Below, piece by piece: positions 44,450 through 51,303 of a stretch of DNA of 51,303 nucleotides (its first letter is position 1; each line of letters opens with the position of its first letter). The DNA comes from Spirosoma fluviale (GTDB lineage: Bacteria > Bacteroidota > Bacteroidia > Cytophagales > Cyclobacteriaceae), in contig CAMDEU010000005.1 of the NCBI GenBank assembly GCA_945897085.1, positions 1 to 51,303 of the forward strand, in the 5' to 3' direction. The notes beneath the pieces are model-generated. The model did no database searches. It was not told the DNA's origin and worked only from the letters and a program-made list of their open reading frames with translations. The position numbers and the translations under genes were made by a program.

Positions 44450-45022
44450 ATGCTTAATCTTGTTTTGTTTGGACCTCCAGGTGCTGGCAAAGGTACTCAG
44501 AGTGAAAAAATTATTGATGCCTATGGATTGACTCACCTATCTACAGGGGATTTATTTCGAAAGCATCTTGGCGAAGGAACAGCACTTGGGACATTAGCAA
44601 AAGGGTATATGGATCAAGGTCATTTGGTTCCAGATGAGGTAGTCATTCAAATGGTGGAACAAAAGATTGAAAGTAACCAAGATAGCCAAGGTTTTATTTT
44701 TGATGGCTTCCCCAGGACGACTGCCCAGGCAGAGGCTTTGGATGCGATGCTACATAAAAATGGGATGCATATTTCAGGAATGATTGCCCTAGACGTCCCT
44801 AAAGCAATTTTAATGGCGCGAGTTCTTGAAAGAGGAAAAACTTCAGGCCGAGTGGACGATCAGGAAGAAACGAAAATAAATACCCGAATTCAGGTTTACT
44901 TAGACGAAACCTTACCAGTAGCGGCCTACTACGAAAAACAGGGAAAATTCCATCAAATCAATGGCGTAGGAAAGATTGAAGAAATCTTTAACCAGATTAC
45001 TGCCGTAATTGATGGGTACTGA
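44450..45022 (+). CDS. adk: Adenylate kinase
   Basis: Interconverts ATP + AMP and 2 ADP. The P-loop GPPGAGKGTQ is at residues about 7-16, FDGFPRTTAQAEAL is the NMP-binding signature, and RGKTSGRVDD marks a short lid without the zinc-finger insert. At 190 residues it is of the short type usual in Bacteroidota. Last gene of the peptidase-hpt-adk run. Confidence 0.96.
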   Translation: MLNLVLFGPPGAGKGTQSEKIIDAYGLTHLSTGDLFRKHLGEGTALGTLAKGYMDQGHLVPDEVVIQMVEQKIESNQDSQGFIFDGFPRTTAQAEALDAMLHKNGMHISGMIALDVPKAILMARVLERGKTSGRVDDQEETKINTRIQVYLDETLPVAAYYEKQGKFHQINGVGKIEEIFNQITAVIDGY

Positions 45023-45036
45023 TCTCTAGCATTTAT

Positions 45037-45044
45037 TAAATTTG
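45037..45044 (+). promoter_or_regulatory. Candidate -7 element of obgE
   Basis: TAAATTTG matches TAnnTTTG, 55 bases before the obgE ATG and upstream of the hairpin at 45059-45088. No -33 is obvious. Confidence 0.4.
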
Positions 45045-45058
45045 TATTTCCAAGACTT

Positions 45059-45088
45059 GGCTAGGCTCTAGGGCTTAGCCTTTTTTTC
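45059..45088 (+). terminator. Terminator-like hairpin in the adk-obgE gap
   Basis: GGCTA/TAGCC (45059-45063 with 45076-45080), or alternatively AGGCT/AGCCT, followed by T7 and a further T/C-rich run up to the obgE ATG. The stem is short, so termination may be partial. Confidence 0.55.
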
Positions 45089-45099
45089 TTTTTCTATCT

Positions 45100-46092
45100 A
45101 TGGCTGACTCTAATTTCATCGACTACGTAAAATTTTGTTCCAGATCTGGAGCAGGTGGTGCTGGCGCCATGCATTTCCGGAGGGAAAAGCATGTGCCTAA
45201 AGGGGGACCTGATGGCGGAGATGGCGGTCGTGGAGGACATATAATATTGAGGGGGACCACACAAGTTTGGACTCTCCTTCACCTCAAATACAAAAAGCAC
45301 GTGATTGCAGAACCTGGAAAAGGAGGAGATGGTGGCCGTAGAACAGGGGCAGATGGGAATGATATGATCTTGGAGGTTCCTCTTGGTACTGTGGCTAAGG
45401 ATGCAGAAACAGGAGAAAAGAGATTTGAAATCACCGCTGATGGGCAGGAAATAATTCTTACCAAAGGAGGGCGTGGAGGATTAGGAAACGACCATTTCAA
45501 ATCTTCCACCAATCAGGCGCCGCATTATGCGCAACCTGGGGAAGAAGGTATTGAGGAATGGATCATTCTCGAATTGAAATTGCTTGCTGATGTAGGTTTG
45601 GTAGGCTTCCCAAATGCAGGTAAATCCACACTGCTCTCTTCGATTTCTGCAGCTAAGCCTGAAATTGGAGACTATCCATTTACGACCCTTGTACCAAATT
45701 TGGGGGTTGTAAGCTATCGAGATGACAAATCTTTTGTGATGGCAGATATTCCTGGAATTATTGAAGGAGCAGCTGAAGGAAAGGGTTTAGGAATTCGATT
45801 TTTGAGACATATCGAGCGCAATTCCATCCTACTATTTTTAATTCCCGCCGATGCGAAGGATATCGGAGATCAGTATCGAATTCTGTTGGGAGAGCTACGT
45901 AAATACAATCCCGAACTTTTGGATAAAAAGCGCTTGCTTGCTATTTCTAAGGTAGATATGCTGGATGAGGGCCTGATGAAAGAAATGGAAAGAGAGATCC
46001 CTAAGGATCTTCCGTATGTGTTTATTTCCTCCATCAGCCAATACAACTTGGAAAAACTCAAGGATTTAATTTGGCAGGCCATTCACTCCTAA
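45100..46092 (+). CDS. obgE: Obg family GTPase
   Basis: Ribosome-associated GTPase needed for 50S assembly and growth control. The glycine-rich Obg fold fills residues 1-158 ([40 protein letters not shown]). The G domain follows: GFPNAGKST (G1), [12 protein letters not shown] (G2), [16 protein letters not shown] (G3) and SKVD (G4). Length 330. It lacks a C-terminal OCT domain. Confidence 0.96.
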   Translation: MADSNFIDYVKFCSRSGAGGAGAMHFRREKHVPKGGPDGGDGGRGGHIILRGTTQVWTLLHLKYKKHVIAEPGKGGDGGRRTGADGNDMILEVPLGTVAKDAETGEKRFEITADGQEIILTKGGRGGLGNDHFKSSTNQAPHYAQPGEEGIEEWIILELKLLADVGLVGFPNAGKSTLLSSISAAKPEIGDYPFTTLVPNLGVVSYRDDKSFVMADIPGIIEGAAEGKGLGIRFLRHIERNSILLFLIPADAKDIGDQYRILLGELRKYNPELLDKKRLLAISKVDMLDEGLMKEMEREIPKDLPYVFISSISQYNLEKLKDLIWQAIHS

Positions 46093-46155
46093 ATCCGTCA
46101 CTTTGTCAGCATTGATGGTCTGGCAAAATCCTTGTTAGTTCAAAAAAAGCCAACT

Positions 46156-46731
46156 ATGATCGATATACCTATGGAAAATAAAAATCAAGAACAACAAGAA
46201 GCGGAATTGAAGCTCGATGAAACGCAATTGGAGGAGAATAGCGAAGAAGTAGGAGATTCTGCTGAAGAAAATGACCAAAGTCAGGAAGAAAAACTAATTG
46301 CTGAAGTAGCTGAACTAAAGGAGAAGTACCTTCGGCTCTATTCTGATTTTGAAAATTTTAGAAAAAGAACGGCTAAAGAGCGAATTGATTTGATTAAAAC
46401 AGCCTCAGAAGAGGTTTTGAAAGATCTTATTCCAGTGGTAGATGATTTTGAGCGTGCGACTAAAGCAGCTGAAAAGGAAGTAGATACACTAAAAATTCAA
46501 GAAGGAAACCAGCTAATTTTCCATAAACTGGTGAAAATTCTTGAATCCAAGGGTTTGAAACCCATGGAAGAATTGATTGGACAGCCGTTTAATCCTGACA
46601 CTCAGGAGGCGATTACTCAAATTCCGTCACCAAGCCCAGAGTTTAAAGGAGCAGTGGTAGACGTGGTTGAAAAAGGCTACTTCTTGGGCGAAAAGGTTGT
46701 TCGATTCGCCAAAGTAGTAATTGGAGCATAA
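46156..46731 (+). CDS. grpE: Nucleotide exchange factor GrpE
   Basis: Co-chaperone that releases ADP from DnaK. The start is the ATG at 46156 (an ATG at 46171 is possible; the longer frame opens with TTG). An acidic, Glu/Gln-rich N-terminal segment (about 60 residues) leads into a long coiled coil ([18 protein letters not shown]). A C-terminal beta domain with [14 protein letters not shown] and [23 protein letters not shown] follows. Length 191. The dnaJ ATG lies 7 bases after its stop; dnaK is not in the window. Confidence 0.95.
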   Translation: MIDIPMENKNQEQQEAELKLDETQLEENSEEVGDSAEENDQSQEEKLIAEVAELKEKYLRLYSDFENFRKRTAKERIDLIKTASEEVLKDLIPVVDDFERATKAAEKEVDTLKIQEGNQLIFHKLVKILESKGLKPMEELIGQPFNPDTQEAITQIPSPSPEFKGAVVDVVEKGYFLGEKVVRFAKVVIGA

Positions 46732-46738
46732 CAGAATT

Positions 46739-47851
46739 ATGGCAAAAAGAGACTATTACGAGGTACTTGGAGTTTCTAAATCTGCTAGTGCAGACGAGAT
46801 CAAGAAAGCCTATCGCAAGCTTGCGATTCAGTACCACCCTGACAAAAACCCAGATAATCCTGAGGCTGAAGATAAGTTTAAGGAAGCAGCCGAAGCGTAT
46901 GAGGTGTTGAGCAATCCGGAAAAGAAGCAGCGTTACGACCAATTTGGCCATCAAGGCATGGGAGGAAACGGCGGCTATGGCGGCGGTGGGATGAATATGG
47001 AGGATATATTCTCCCAGTTTGGTGACATCTTCGGCGGTGGTGGCGGCGGCTTTGGTTCTTTCTTTGGCGGCGGCGGCGGCGGTAGACGTACCAAAAAAGG
47101 AACGAACCTACGAGTGAAGTTGAAGCTTACCCTTAGCGAAATTGCGAACGGTGTAGAAAAGAAAATTAAAGTTAAAAGGCAGGTGGTTGCCCCGGGAGTG
47201 ACCTTTAAAACCTGTTCTGCCTGTCAAGGAAATGGTCAAGTAAAGAAAGTTGTCAATACCATGTTGGGCCAAATGGTCTCTGCTAGTACCTGTGGGGTAT
47301 GTGGAGGATCAGGGCAGCTGGTAGACAAAAAACCTGAAGATGCAGATTCACGAGGCCTTCTACTGAAAGAAGAAGTAATTTCCATCACTATTCCAGGCGG
47401 AGTGGGTGAAGGCATGCAACTCAGCATGTCCAGCAAAGGAAACGAAATGCCTGGAGGGATACCGGGAGATTTATTGATTGTCATCGAAGAGGCTGAGGAT
47501 GGGATTTTCCAAAGGGAAGGCAACAATGTCATCTATGACTTACATATTTCTTTTATTGAAGCTGTCTTGGGCGATTCGGTAGAAGTGCCTACCCTCGATG
47601 GAAAAGTAAAAATCAAAATTGACCCAGGTACCCAAAGTGGAAAAATGCTTCGCCTCAAGGGCAAGGGAATTAAAGACATCAATGGATATGGGAGAGGTGA
47701 CCAATTGATTATGGTCAATATTTGGACGCCGACCTCACTTTCAAAAGAGGAAAGAACTGTTTTGGAAGGATTGAAGCAGTCCGAAAATTTCAAGCCCGAT
47801 CCTGGAAAGCAGGATAAATCCTTCTTTGATCGGATGAAAGAGTTTTTTTAA
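46739..47851 (+). CDS. dnaJ: Chaperone DnaJ with a single retained zinc centre
   Basis: Hsp40 co-chaperone stimulating DnaK. The start is the ATG at 46739. A J domain (residues 1-70, YHPDKNP) is followed by a glycine-rich run. The usual four CXXCXGXG repeats are reduced to two: CSACQGNG from Cys159 and CGVCGGSG from Cys185. Their spacing matches repeats II and III of E. coli DnaJ, so zinc centre II remains and centre I (repeats I and IV) is gone. The C-terminal substrate domain is complete ([21 protein letters not shown]). Length 370. Confidence 0.95.
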   Translation: MAKRDYYEVLGVSKSASADEIKKAYRKLAIQYHPDKNPDNPEAEDKFKEAAEAYEVLSNPEKKQRYDQFGHQGMGGNGGYGGGGMNMEDIFSQFGDIFGGGGGGFGSFFGGGGGGRRTKKGTNLRVKLKLTLSEIANGVEKKIKVKRQVVAPGVTFKTCSACQGNGQVKKVVNTMLGQMVSASTCGVCGGSGQLVDKKPEDADSRGLLLKEEVISITIPGGVGEGMQLSMSSKGNEMPGGIPGDLLIVIEEAEDGIFQREGNNVIYDLHISFIEAVLGDSVEVPTLDGKVKIKIDPGTQSGKMLRLKGKGIKDINGYGRGDQLIMVNIWTPTSLSKEERTVLEGLKQSENFKPDPGKQDKSFFDRMKEFF

Positions 47852-47858
47852 AAAAATG

Positions 47859-47888
47859 AAAAGCCAGAGTTAAGCTCTGGCTTTTTTT
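47859..47888 (+). terminator. Terminator of the grpE-dnaJ operon
   Basis: AGCCAGAG/CTCTGGCT stem extended by A-T pairs, followed by T7, beginning 8 bases after the dnaJ stop codon. Confidence 0.9.
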
Positions 47889-47933
47889 ATATTTTTAAAA
47901 AACCTTTTATGGTCTGCTCCGTACCCTAATGCT

Positions 47934-48818
47934 ATGCTTAAAAAATTGTGCCTTTTTCTTTTCCTTATACCCACTACAGGGGGTTGGGTATGTGCACAAT
48001 TTGTAAAGGAATACCGGGTGGCCGAAAAGGTTGGAATTGAAGAGGTGAGTTTGAATTTCAGTTCCTACAAAAGTGAAACTCAAGTGAAGCGGAGTGTTGG
48101 GATGGATCCTCTACTGATACATGGACACCTTTTGCAAGCAAATATTCTCCCCGATTTCCGATCCTCGACTTCAAATAATAGCGTAATAGCGAGCTTGGTT
48201 CATAAGAATATTGAATCGGATAACCTTGGCAAAAGCATCACTTCCAAATTATTCTCCACTTCCACGGGTTTTGATCACAGTTGGGATGTAGGACTCACCA
48301 GTAGCTATGTCTACGACCTTGATTTTAATCTCGGGATGGGTACTGCAGATTTTGATCTTGCGCAGCTGGCAGTCACAGCGCTAAAAATCAAAAGTGCGAG
48401 TACGGATGTGTTCATCCATTACAGCACAAACACACCAAACGCTGTCGTAATGGACACCTTGTTGGTTACCCTCAACATGGGAGCTGTTGACCTACATCAA
48501 GCCCAGTTGACACAAGCAAAAAAGGTGATCATCGAAGTAAATTATGGACAGATAAATTTGAATTATGGGCTGCCTCAGTCCATTAAAGGGCAAGTGATCG
48601 CAGCAGTTGGCGGTGGGACCATTTACTTAAAGCTTCCTCCTGAATCTAGTCCTGTCAAGATCCGAATGAAGACCACTCCGCTTTGTCGAACTTTTTTACC
48701 GGATTATTTAAGAGCTATTGGGGAAGATACTTTTGTAACCAAAGGCTATTCCGCCTCAGATCCTAGGCTCCTGGAGTTTGTTTTGGATGTAGGGGTAGGC
48801 TCTATTACCGTAGAGTAA
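47934..48818 (+). CDS. Exported beta-rich protein linked to an ABC transporter
   Basis: A 294-residue protein with a signal peptide ending near CAQF (residue about 22). The second half shows regularly spaced strands (FNLGMGTADFDLAQL, VTLNMGAVDLHQAQL, VNYGQINLNYGL, VGGGTIYLKLP, LDVGVGSITVE). These resemble the repeated ladder of LiaF/DUF4097-type toast-rack beta domains, but I cannot assign a family firmly. The stop is one base before the ABC ATPase ATG, implying co-translation and possibly an accessory or sensing role for the transporter. The start is the ATG at 47934. Confidence 0.7.
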   Translation: MLKKLCLFLFLIPTTGGWVCAQFVKEYRVAEKVGIEEVSLNFSSYKSETQVKRSVGMDPLLIHGHLLQANILPDFRSSTSNNSVIASLVHKNIESDNLGKSITSKLFSTSTGFDHSWDVGLTSSYVYDLDFNLGMGTADFDLAQLAVTALKIKSASTDVFIHYSTNTPNAVVMDTLLVTLNMGAVDLHQAQLTQAKKVIIEVNYGQINLNYGLPQSIKGQVIAAVGGGTIYLKLPPESSPVKIRMKTTPLCRTFLPDYLRAIGEDTFVTKGYSASDPRLLEFVLDVGVGSITVE

Positions 48819-48819
48819 T

Positions 48820-49716
48820 ATGTTAGAAATCCGCCAACTCAACAAAAATTATGGGAGCCACAGGGCACTAACGGACCTAGACTTAGTGGTTCCAGAAGCG
48901 GAAATTTTTGGTTTACTCGGGCCCAATGGCGCAGGTAAGACTACGCTTATTCGAATCATCAATCAGATCATTGAGCAGGATAGCGGGGAAGTGATCTTGG
49001 ATGGGCAACAGTTGTCGGGCGAGGCCATTCGCAAAATTGGATATCTCCCAGAGGAGCGAGGCCTATATAAAAAAATGGGGGTTTGGGATCAGCTGATTTA
49101 TTTTTCTAGGATTAAAGGGCTGAATGCAGCAGAAGCAAAGCTGCGGGTGAATTATTGGCTGGAGAAATTTGAAATCTCTTCCTGGAAAAACAAGAAAATT
49201 GAAGACCTGTCCAAGGGTATGGCTCAGAAAATTCAATTTATTGCGACAGTCATTCATTCCCCTCGAGTATTGATTTTGGATGAACCATTTTCCGGTTTTG
49301 ACCCAGTGAATGCCGCGATTCTAAAAAATGAAATCCTAGAACTAAAGCAAGGAGGCACTACCATTTTGCTAAGCACCCACCGAATGGAGTCTGTAGAGCT
49401 ACTTTGTGATCAAGTAGCGATGATCCATAAATCAAAGAAAATTTTGGATGGGAGCATCCGAGAGATAAAATCCAGGTTTAGGCCCATGGAAATCCGCGCT
49501 AGTCTTCAGCACCTCAACCAAGAGCTACCACCTACCTGGAAAATTGAGGCTTCGGAGGACGGGAAAGTAGATCTTTTGATTCCGCTAAACGGCCAATCTC
49601 CAAATCAATTGCTTCACGAATTGATGGCTTTTGGGGAGGTGATTTCTTTTCAGGAGCGTTTTCCGAGTATGGAAGAAATTTTTATCCAACAGGTAAATGC
49701 CAGTGCTCATGCATAA
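48820..49716 (+). CDS. ABC transporter ATP-binding protein (NatA-like)
   Basis: ATPase of an ABC-2-type exporter. Walker A is GPNGAGKTT (residues about 34-42), the signature is LSKGMAQKI, Walker B is VLILDEPFSGFDP, and the switch His is in STHRMES. A C-terminal extension of about 90 residues follows, as in NatA. Length 298. It overlaps the permease gene and follows the exported protein at once. Confidence 0.93.
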   Translation: MLEIRQLNKNYGSHRALTDLDLVVPEAEIFGLLGPNGAGKTTLIRIINQIIEQDSGEVILDGQQLSGEAIRKIGYLPEERGLYKKMGVWDQLIYFSRIKGLNAAEAKLRVNYWLEKFEISSWKNKKIEDLSKGMAQKIQFIATVIHSPRVLILDEPFSGFDPVNAAILKNEILELKQGGTTILLSTHRMESVELLCDQVAMIHKSKKILDGSIREIKSRFRPMEIRASLQHLNQELPPTWKIEASEDGKVDLLIPLNGQSPNQLLHELMAFGEVISFQERFPSMEEIFIQQVNASAHA

Positions 49717-51019
49717 GGTTTTCCTAGTGATCCAAAGAGAGTATTTGGCGAGGGTCAAGAAAAAATCCTTTCTAGTTGCCACCTTACTCACACCACTGAT
49801 TTTTCCTGCGATCATGGCGATTTTTGTATGGATAGCGGTGGAGGAAAAAGAAAACCAATCCCTACGAGTGATTGAAGTTGTGGACGAAACTGGGCTATTT
49901 TTTATGGAAAGTTCAAATCAATATGCTTTTAGCACCTCGGTAAAGAATTTGGAAGAGGCAAAAGCCTTGGTCAATAAGGGGGAGCGTTATGGAGCTTTGT
50001 ATATTCCCAAGATGGAGCTGTCGGCTCCGGAGGGCATTCAATTTTATGGTTTAGAAAATCCAAGCACTGCATTGGTTGGCTATTTGGAAGTTTCACTCAA
50101 ACGGAAAATTGAGGATCAGAAACTATATACTAAGGGAATAGATCCTAAGGTATTGAAGGAGATTCGGACTGAAGTAACCGTTCAGGCGCTTACGCTTGGG
50201 GATGCTGGGGAAGAAAAAGTGACAGATGCAACCGTGAATTATGCGCTTGGATTTTTGTCTGGGATCTTGATTTACCTCTTTATTTTTATCTATGGCAACC
50301 AGATTATGCAGGGGGTTATAGAGGAGAAATCCACACGGATTGTAGAGATTTTGGTTTCTTCACTGCGGCCATTTCAACTCATGATGGGAAAAATAGTGGG
50401 TATTGGAGCGGTGGGTCTAACCCAGTTTTTAATTTGGGTGCTTCTTGTTGGTACACTTTCTTCCCTCGTGATGGGTGTGTTGGGCATGCAAATGCCTCAG
50501 CAGCAGGCTATGGAGATGGCAAATCCGGAACTGATGGCAGCAACACCTGATACAGGGGAATTGGGGGCGATACTTCAGGTTATCGACGGGATTGATTTTG
50601 TGTCTTTGGTGGCTGCCTTTGTGTTTTATTTTTTGGGCGGGTATTTGTTATATGGGGCCCTATTTGCAGCAGTAGGCGCTGCAGTAGATTCGCCTTCAGA
50701 TGCCCAGCAATTTATGCTTCCTATTACTATTCCTTTATTGATTGGGTACATGGGCCTGTTTGTTTTTGTACTCCAAGATCCAAGTAGCAGCACTTCGTTC
50801 TGGCTTTCGATTATTCCGCTTACCTCACCGATTGCGATGATGGGTAGGATTAGCTATGGTGTTCCGTTTTGGGAATTAGCCTTATCGATGGGCTTGCTGG
50901 TGCTCGGCTTTTTCGGGACTACTTGGCTAGCAGCAAAAATTTATCGAATTGGCATTTTGATGCATGGAACCAAGCCTTCTTACAAGACTATTTGGAAATG
51001 GGTCAAGAGTACTAATTGA
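49709..51019 (+). CDS. ABC-2 type transporter permease (NatB-like)
   Basis: Membrane subunit of the exporter. One N-terminal helix (LVATLLTPLIFPAIMAIFVW), an extracytoplasmic domain of about 140 residues, then five or more helices. VIEEKSTRIVEILVSSLRPFQLMMGK is the cytoplasmic coupling segment (given here only as a landmark around residues 205-230). The start at 49709 overlaps the ATPase by 8 bases; an ATG at 49697 would add four residues. Length 436. The exported compound is unknown; NatAB exports sodium in Bacillus. Confidence 0.9.
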   Translation: MHKVFLVIQREYLARVKKKSFLVATLLTPLIFPAIMAIFVWIAVEEKENQSLRVIEVVDETGLFFMESSNQYAFSTSVKNLEEAKALVNKGERYGALYIPKMELSAPEGIQFYGLENPSTALVGYLEVSLKRKIEDQKLYTKGIDPKVLKEIRTEVTVQALTLGDAGEEKVTDATVNYALGFLSGILIYLFIFIYGNQIMQGVIEEKSTRIVEILVSSLRPFQLMMGKIVGIGAVGLTQFLIWVLLVGTLSSLVMGVLGMQMPQQQAMEMANPELMAATPDTGELGAILQVIDGIDFVSLVAAFVFYFLGGYLLYGALFAAVGAAVDSPSDAQQFMLPITIPLLIGYMGLFVFVLQDPSSSTSFWLSIIPLTSPIAMMGRISYGVPFWELALSMGLLVLGFFGTTWLAAKIYRIGILMHGTKPSYKTIWKWVKSTN

Positions 51020-51156
51020 TATTGCACCCTTAGGGTGTATGTTAGAATTATTCCGAAGGGAAGTAGTTGGTTCTCCAAGAAAGCCTTATTTTTCCTGAGC
51101 TAGAGATACTTTTATTTTCATTCTTTAGTTACTAGTATGATACACCAGCCTTGCGA

Positions 51157-51303
51157 ATGAAAAACCGTTTTCAGGATATAGCCTCAATTGACTTCTATCA
51201 AAACAAAAAGTTAGTGAAATGGCTGATTTTTTTAATCTCTCTTTTGCTGGGGCTGGGATCGATAGGATATACTCACCGACTTGTGGAGGAACTGCGAGAG
51301 CGT
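51157..51303 (+). CDS. N-terminus of a membrane protein, probably a sensor histidine kinase, cut by window edge
   Basis: Forty-nine in-frame codons from ATG at 51157 to the last base. A basic, amphipathic start (KNRFQDIASIDFY) leads to one transmembrane helix (LIFLISLLLGLGSIGYT) and then a charged segment (HRLVEELRER) that looks like a coiled-coil linker. This layout is common at the head of Bacteroidota sensor kinases. No catalytic motif is visible, so the identity is an inference. It lies 137 bases after the ABC permease on the same strand; the gap carries only a small CACCC/GGGTG hairpin (51025-51037). Confidence 0.5.
   Translation, partial: MKNRFQDIASIDFYQNKKLVKWLIFLISLLLGLGSIGYTHRLVEELRER

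Noticed and set aside
46981-47090. GGC-rich tandem repeat around 46990-47085
   Set aside because: It is the coding sequence of the normal glycine-rich region of DnaJ, not an independent repeat.
1-51303. CRISPR arrays, restriction or defence islands, prophage or insertion-sequence transposases
   Set aside because: No regularly spaced direct repeats, Cas-like, methylase, integrase or transposase proteins were seen on either strand.

Overview
The window reads as chromosomal DNA of a Bacteroidota bacterium, most likely Cytophagales close to Algoriphagus/Cyclobacteriaceae. The evidence is a SusC/SusD pair, OmpA with TSP3 repeats, weak or absent Shine-Dalgarno sites, and repeated matches to the Bacteroidota -7 promoter element TAnnTTTG ahead of genes. 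The genus is an inference from protein style, not a search. I see no CRISPR array, rRNA, prophage or insertion-sequence transposase.

Layout: (1) 1-2713, phospholipid precursor genes: an acyltransferase cut by the left edge, overlapping gpsA. (2) 3012-5492, a tandem pair of secreted PQQ-type sugar dehydrogenase lipoproteins. (3) 5672-8104, aspartate kinase and a Tat-exported Gfo/Idh/MocA oxidoreductase, followed by a decayed fragment of a phosphatase gene. (4) 8644-21140, the accessory highlight: SusC, SusD, two secreted phosphatase-type hydrolases, then a tightly packed five-gene operon (HpnZ-like alcohol dehydrogenase, DUF5690-type membrane protein, TIGR03364-type FAD oxidoreductase, PhnZ-like HD oxygenase, PhnX-like HAD hydrolase). 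I read this as a phosphonate/organophosphorus utilisation locus with its own TonB-dependent uptake pair and a candidate inner-membrane carrier. (5) 21416-25588, low-molecular-weight phosphatase, kdtA, rsgA, a PRTase and panB. (6) 25653-30065, an overlapping alpha-glucan operon: debranching enzyme, GT4, GH57. (7) 30172-30477, a 53-residue ORF and tRNA-His. (8) 30875-41339, DEAD-box helicase, M28 peptidase, gcvP facing lipA, an outer-membrane protein, OsmC, serine dehydratase, a small membrane protein and upp. (9) 41511-47851, OmpA, a peptidase, hpt, adk, obgE, grpE and dnaJ. (10) 47934-51303, a secreted beta-rich protein coupled to a NatAB-like ABC exporter, then the start of a probable sensor kinase.

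How the phosphonate locus could work (inference): SusCD imports a phosphorus-bearing compound, the secreted alkaline-phosphatase-fold enzyme and metallophosphoesterase trim it, the DUF5690 protein carries it across the inner membrane, and the dehydrogenase, FAD enzyme, HD oxygenase and HAD enzyme convert the side chain and break the C-P bond.

Between genes, three copies of a small non-coding element with inverted-repeat ends (about 254, 179 and 90 bp) form a MITE-like family. Starts were moved downstream of the longest frame wherever the first in-frame codon was a TTG/GTG or the family N-terminus begins later.
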